Source of the DNA: Sva-07 sp963707515
GTDB taxonomy: Bacteria > Actinomycetota > Acidimicrobiia > Acidimicrobiales > Ilumatobacteraceae
DNA: 64,000 nucleotides
NCBI GenBank assembly: GCA_963707515.1
Contig: CAVPQI010000002.1
Coordinates: 186,001-250,000 of the forward strand
Direction of reading: 5' to 3'
Both the position numbers and the translations under genes were made by a program. Below the pieces are notes generated by a model. The model saw only the letters and a list, made by a program, of their open reading frames with translations, was not told the origin of the DNA and did not search any database. Of the stretch, positions 60,107 to 64,000 are shown piece by piece; position 1 is the stretch's first letter; every line of letters starts with the position of its first letter.

Positions 60107-60433
60107 GGCGACCCGCGCCGCGCCACAGCGCACACCCTCCACGCACAGCGCGCACCTTCCGCCCCCTCCCCGCCCTCCGCACCCTCCGCCCCTCTCCACG
60201 CGGTCCGCGCACCCGCGACGCCGCCCGTCGAATCGACGTGTGAAACATCGGTTCCACAAGTTCACGATTCTGAGTGATCGCGTACCGACCGGTAACTCGC
60301 GCTGGTAATGTGCGCCTCACTTCGCAGTCGCCAGGGAGGAGGGTCGGAGGTGTTGTGTCGTGGTCGAACGCCGGCCTTCGTCGGGCGGTTCCCACACTTG
60401 TACCTCCCCTTCATCCATCCAGGAGGACACCAC
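60107..60433 (+). promoter_or_regulatory. Intergenic region with probable promoter and RBS of the peptide ABC operon
   Basis: No gene is supported in these 327 bp. The first 70 bp are a CGC/CCT-rich tract. TAATGT near 60304 may be a -10 box. The last 20 bp contain AGGAGG, 7 nt before the GTG start at 60434. The leader of about 120 nt differs from the leaderless genes elsewhere in the window. Indels may affect this stretch too. Confidence 0.4.
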
Positions 60434-62210
60434 GTGAACAGAACACGACGGGGCACACAAGCTCCTCGCCCTCGCTGCGGCTTCCGCCCTCGTCCTGGCT
60501 GCCTGTGGCAGCGACGACGACGGCGGCGACGGCGGCGACGAGACGCCAACGGACAGCGCCGGGGAAGACGACCGACACCACTGCCGACACTTCGGGGGAG
60601 ACCGAGGATTCGACGGCTGACACCACCGGTGACACCACCGGCGGCGATGCCGCAGCAGGCAACGGTGGCGAGTTCATCGACCTCGGCACGTTCGTCGGCG
60701 ACCCACCCGAGCACCTCGACCCGGCGCTGAACAGCACGCTCGACGCCTACCAGGTCATCAACGCCGTCTACGACGGTCTCACCGAGATCGACTTCAGCGA
60801 TCCAGCCAACCCGCACGATCGTGCCGTTCGTCGCCGAGACCGTCGAGCCGAACGAGGACGCCAGCGTGTGGACCTTCACGATCCGTGAAGGCGCGCAGTT
60901 CGCCGACGGCGACGAGATCAACGCCTCGACGTTCCAGAACTCGTGGGAGCGGGCCGCCGACCTCGCCGGTGACTACATCGTACCTGCTGACGTTCATCGA
61001 CGGTGGCGCCGAGCGCCTCGCCGGCAAGGCCGACACGCATCAGCGGTGTCGACGCCGACGACGCCACGCGGACGCTGACGGTCACGCTGTCGGCCCCGTA
61101 CTCGAACTTCGATGCGGTCGCCGGGTTCCAGCTGTTCATGCCCGTGCCGGAGGCGGCCATCGAGGCCGGCGCCGACTGGGAGAACGAGCGTCATGTTCGG
61201 CAATGGCCCGTACCAGCTCGAAGTCGGCTCGCACCGACGAGGAGATCGTGCTCGTTCCGAACGAGCAACTGGCAGGGCGACTTCAACGGCGAGACGTGGC
61301 ACGATCGTCTCGACGCGATCGTGTTCCGTACCCGACCGACCCCGACACCGGCTTCAACGCCTTCGAAGCCGGCGAGGGCGACAACGCCAACATCCCGCCG
61401 GGACGCATCCAGGACGTCGCAGGGCACGTGGGGCAACGACCTTGGATGTCAACATCCTCGGCTCGTACCACTTCGTCATCAACGACCGCGCACCGCAGAT
61501 CGGTGGCGAGGAGAACCTCAAGCTCCGCCAGGCCATCTCGGCGGCGATCGACCGTGAGGACATCAACGCCGCCGTGTACAACGGCAGCCGCACCACCTCG
61601 ACGGGCATCACGCCTCCGGAGGCATCCCCGGCTTCAAGGAAGGCATCTGCGAGTACTGCGCGTACGACCCCGAGCAGGCCCAGACGTTGTTCGACGAGTG
61701 GGTCGCCGAGGGTGGCGTGCAGGACGGGCCGATCCCGATCCAGTTCAACGCCGACGCCGGCCACGAGCCAGTCGTTCAGATCATCATCGACAACCTCGCT
61801 GCCATCGGCATCGAGGCCGAGGCACAGCCGTTCCCGAGCGAGACCTACTTCTCCGAGATCGCTGACGGTGCGTGCGTGATCTGTCGTGCAGGTTGGTTCG
61901 CCGACTACCCGACGTACGACAACTTCATGTTCGACCTGTTCCACACGCTCGGCGCTCGGCGGCAACAACTACGGGTTCGTCGAACCCAGAGTTCGACGCC
62001 CTCGTCGACGAGGCCAAGCAGACGACCGACAAGACGCGCAGGCCGAGCTGTTCAACCAGGCCGAGGACGTCCTCCTCAACCAGGCCACGATGGCGCATCC
62101 CGATCAACTGGTACCGCGGCGACTACGCCTACAACCAGGAGCGGGTCGCCAACTTCAACCAGACCAACTTCGGTCTGATCCTGTGGGAGCAGATCACCGT
62201 CACCGACTGA
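60434..62210 (+). CDS. Peptide/oligopeptide ABC transporter substrate-binding lipoprotein (SBP_bac_5), many frameshifts
   Basis: Joining frames across about 13 insertions and 3 deletions gives about 588 residues. A lipoprotein signal ends in LVLAACGSDDD, followed by an Asp/Glu/Thr-rich linker. Family-5 segments follow in order: HLDPALNSTLDAY, WTFTIREGAQFADGDEIN, FGNGPYQLE, DPDTGFNAFEAGE, LRQAISAAIDRED, ADYPTYDNFMFDLF and the C-terminal NWYRGDYAYN. It should deliver peptides or related ligands to the permeases encoded next. SBP genes are commonly first in such operons. Frame breaks are probably consensus errors, because the protein signal is intact between them. Confidence 0.88.
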
Positions 62211-62224
62211 CGCTTGATCGTGAC

Positions 62225-62260
62225 GATGTCCCTGCGGCGCTCCGGCGCCGCAGGGACATC
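62225..62260 (+). terminator. Perfect 16-bp stem, 4-nt loop hairpin between SBP and permease genes
   Basis: GATGTCCCTGCGGCGC pairs exactly with GCGCCGCAGGGACATC around a TCCG loop, 15 nt after the SBP stop. No T-run follows. It likely shields the abundant SBP mRNA from 3' decay or partly terminates transcription, giving more SBP than permease. Confidence 0.75.
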
Positions 62261-62313
62261 TGCCGATCACCGCCCGCATCGAGTCCCCGGCCTGCTCATG
62301 CCACTCGAGACTC

Positions 62314-63342
62314 ATGACCAGTTACATCATCCGTCGCTTGTTCATCATCATCCCGACGGTCTTCGTCGCCATCTCCTTCCTGTTCTTCATCTTCTACGTG
62401 CTTCCCGGCGATCCGGCGACGTTGATCGCGGGTGGCGCAGACCGCAACCCCAACCCGATCCAGATCGAGCAGATCAACGAGCAGTACGGTCTCGACGATC
62501 CGGTCGATCGTGCAGTTCGTCAACTACTGGAAGAACGTGCTGCAGGGCGACCTCGGCGAGTCGTTCCAGCAGGGCAAGAGCGTCAACGAGATCGTCGCCG
62601 ACAAGGCGCCCAACAGCATGCGGCTCGCGTTCTGGGCGTTCTGCATCGAGGTCGCTCGTCGGCCTGTCGATCGGGCTCTACTCGGCGATCCGTCGATACT
62701 CGTTCACCGACAAGCTGACCACCGTGGGCACCGCCATGCTCTCTGCGGTGCCGGTGTTCGTGCTCGGCTTCATCCTGCAGTACATGTTCGCCGTCTACCC
62801 GAACAAGCACGATTGGCCCGAGTGGATGCGACTTGCGAACGTCGGGCATCGCGGCGCCACGTACCGAGGAATCGTGGTTCCTCTTCTTCATCCCGACCGG
62901 TCCCGACCAGTGGCGATATCTCGTCCTGCCGGCGATCACGCTCGCGTGCGTGTCGACTGCGCTGGCCGCGCGAATGATGCGCGGTTCGATGCTCGAGACG
63001 CTCGGCTCCGACTACATGCGCACCGCCAAGGCGAAGGGGCTCAGTGAGCGCCAGATCGTGCTGCGCCACGGGCTGCGCAACGCGATGCTGCCGGTCGATC
63101 ACGCTGCTCGGTATCGACCTCGGCGTCACGATCGGCGCCGCGGTGCTGACCGAAACGGTCTTCTCGTGGCCCGGCCTCGGTTCGACGATCGCCGACTCGG
63201 TCACGCAAGCGCGACCTGCCGGTCGTGCTCGGTCTCACGCTTGATCGTCGTGGTCGTGTACTCGATCGTCAACCTGATCGTCGACGTGTCGTACGCCTGG
63301 TTCGATCCACGCGTTCGGCTGGGAGCGGGGTCGGAGAAATGA
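62314..63342 (+). CDS. Peptide ABC transporter permease (DppB/OppB type), six frameshifts
   Basis: Removing six extra bases (near 62510, 62657, 62835, 63096, 63209, 63241) gives 340 residues. Order: TSYIIRRLFIIIPTVFVAISFLF (helix 1), VLPGDPA, QYGLDDP, the inner-membrane permease core, EAA loop near GSDYMRTAKAKGLSERQIVLRHGLRNAMLP, and a final VLGLTLIVVVVYSIVNLIVDVSYAWFDPR typical of DppB. It would pair with the next permease. Confidence 0.88.
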
Positions 63343-63360
63343 CGCTTCACACCTGACACG

Positions 63361-64000
63361 ATGGAGTCGAACGTGCCCGACGCGTCGACCGAGGCCGACG
63401 TCGCTGTGGGCCGACGTCTGGAAGCGGTTCCGCAAGAACAAGCTCGCCGTCATCGGGCTGGTCTTCATCATCTTGCTGATCCTGTCGCGATCTTCGCCGA
63501 CGTGATCGCGCCGTACAGCATCACCGAGCGGGACTCGTCCAACTTCCGCTGCGGCCCGTCGGCCGACCACTGGTTCGGCACCGACATCATCGGCCGCGAC
63601 GTGTTCAGCCGGGTCGTCTACGGCGCTCGCGTGTCGCTGCGGATCGGCATCATCTCGACGTTGCTGGCGATGATCATCGGCAGTCGTCCGTCGGAGCGTT
63701 CGCCGGCTTCACGGGAGGCGCCTCCGAGGCGATCATCATGCGGATCACCGACATCTTCCTCGTCGATCCCGTACATCATCCTGGCGATCGCCATCGCCAC
63801 GGTGTTCGGCCGCAGCGAGAACTCGGTGATCATCGTCCTCGGCGTCACCGGCATGGCTGGCGATCTGTCGCATCGTGCGGGCGCAGCTTCCTCCAGTTGA
63901 AACAGCTCGAGTACGTCGAGGCGGCGCACGCCCTCGGGTTCCAAGGGGTCGCGCATCATGTTCCGCCACATCCTGCCGAACTCGCTGCAGCCGATCATCG
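63361..64000 (+). CDS. Peptide ABC transporter permease (DppC/OppC type), partial, frameshifted
   Basis: Runs past the window end. After correction of about eight indels it reads FRKNKLAVIGLVFIILLIL (helix 1), IFADVIAPY, HWFGTDIIGRDVFSRVVYGARVSL (the DppC signature), ITDIFLVIPYIILAI, and an EAA loop EYVEAAHALGFQGSRIMFRHILPN. Starts 18 bp after the DppB-type gene, as usual. The ATPase genes would be expected beyond the window. Confidence 0.85.

Noticed and set aside
58098..63342. Pseudogene cluster
   Set aside because: Amino-acid sequence is fully conserved between breaks and total lengths return to whole codons; true decay would also show substitutions and stops.
58566..63960. Programmed ribosomal frameshifting across the glycolysis and ABC genes
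   Set aside because: About 39 events without a shared slippery site, both signs, and housekeeping proteins; sequence error is far simpler.

Overview
The window is high-GC actinobacterial chromosome. The gene set fits the class Acidimicrobiia (Ilumatobacter/Iamia-like): an E1/E2-fused 2-oxoglutarate decarboxylase (Kgd), WXG100-type proteins, an F420/LLM-type oxidoreductase, a short phosphoglycerate kinase, and the uvrC-rapZ-gap-pgk-tpiA neighbourhood. The lineage is inferred from gene content only. No tRNA, rRNA or CRISPR array was recognised.

Layout. 0-7 kb: the C-terminus of a secreted subtilase, a palindromic tandem repeat, an overlapping gene pair (cobalamin-binding protein and PAS-GAF-PP2C phosphatase), a lipoprotein, an FtsH-like membrane protease and a small membrane protein. 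7-18.5 kb: kgd, a HAD hydrolase, an NYN-S1 RNase-like protein with a histone-H1-like tail, exonuclease III, a UvrD-HRDC helicase and uvrB. 18.6-46.4 kb: a large secretion and surface locus. It holds two WXG100-like proteins, a 1657-residue Rhs protein ending in a probable ADP-ribosyltransferase toxin, a zinc-ribbon candidate immunity protein, a PH-like membrane protein and an EssC/EccC-type ATPase with one frameshift. A minus-strand chain follows (FHA-wHTH, FHA, PP2C, TM protein, transglutaminase-like, DUF58, MoxR, giant Ig/Fn3 protein), then a divergent Ser/Thr kinase. 46.5-54 kb: uvrA, an AbiEi/DUF559 gene flanked by two arrays of related hairpins, a rhomboid-like protein and uvrC. 54-58 kb: an LLM oxidoreductase, a methyltransferase, rapZ and gap. 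58-64 kb: pgk, tpiA and a peptide ABC transporter (SBP, permease, partial permease).

From about 58.57 kb to the end, every gene is broken by single-base indels (about 39, mostly insertions), while the protein sequence between breaks stays intact. Removing the indels restores whole-codon lengths for pgk, tpiA, the SBP gene and the first permease. Consensus error at a contig end is the likely cause, and those genes should be read as functional.

Functional picture. The 18.6-46 kb region reads as a reduced type VII secretion (T7SS)-like system. EssC/EccC would export the WXG proteins and the Rhs toxin, the zinc-ribbon gene would protect the producer, and the STK-PP2C-FHA set would control it by phosphorylation. 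MoxR, DUF58, the catalytically degenerate transglutaminase-like protein and the Ig/Fn3 protein would form an envelope module. Many genes here carry a TANNNT box 6-8 nt before the start codon, so leaderless transcription looks common. uvrA, uvrB, uvrC and a UvrD-type helicase all lie within 40 kb.
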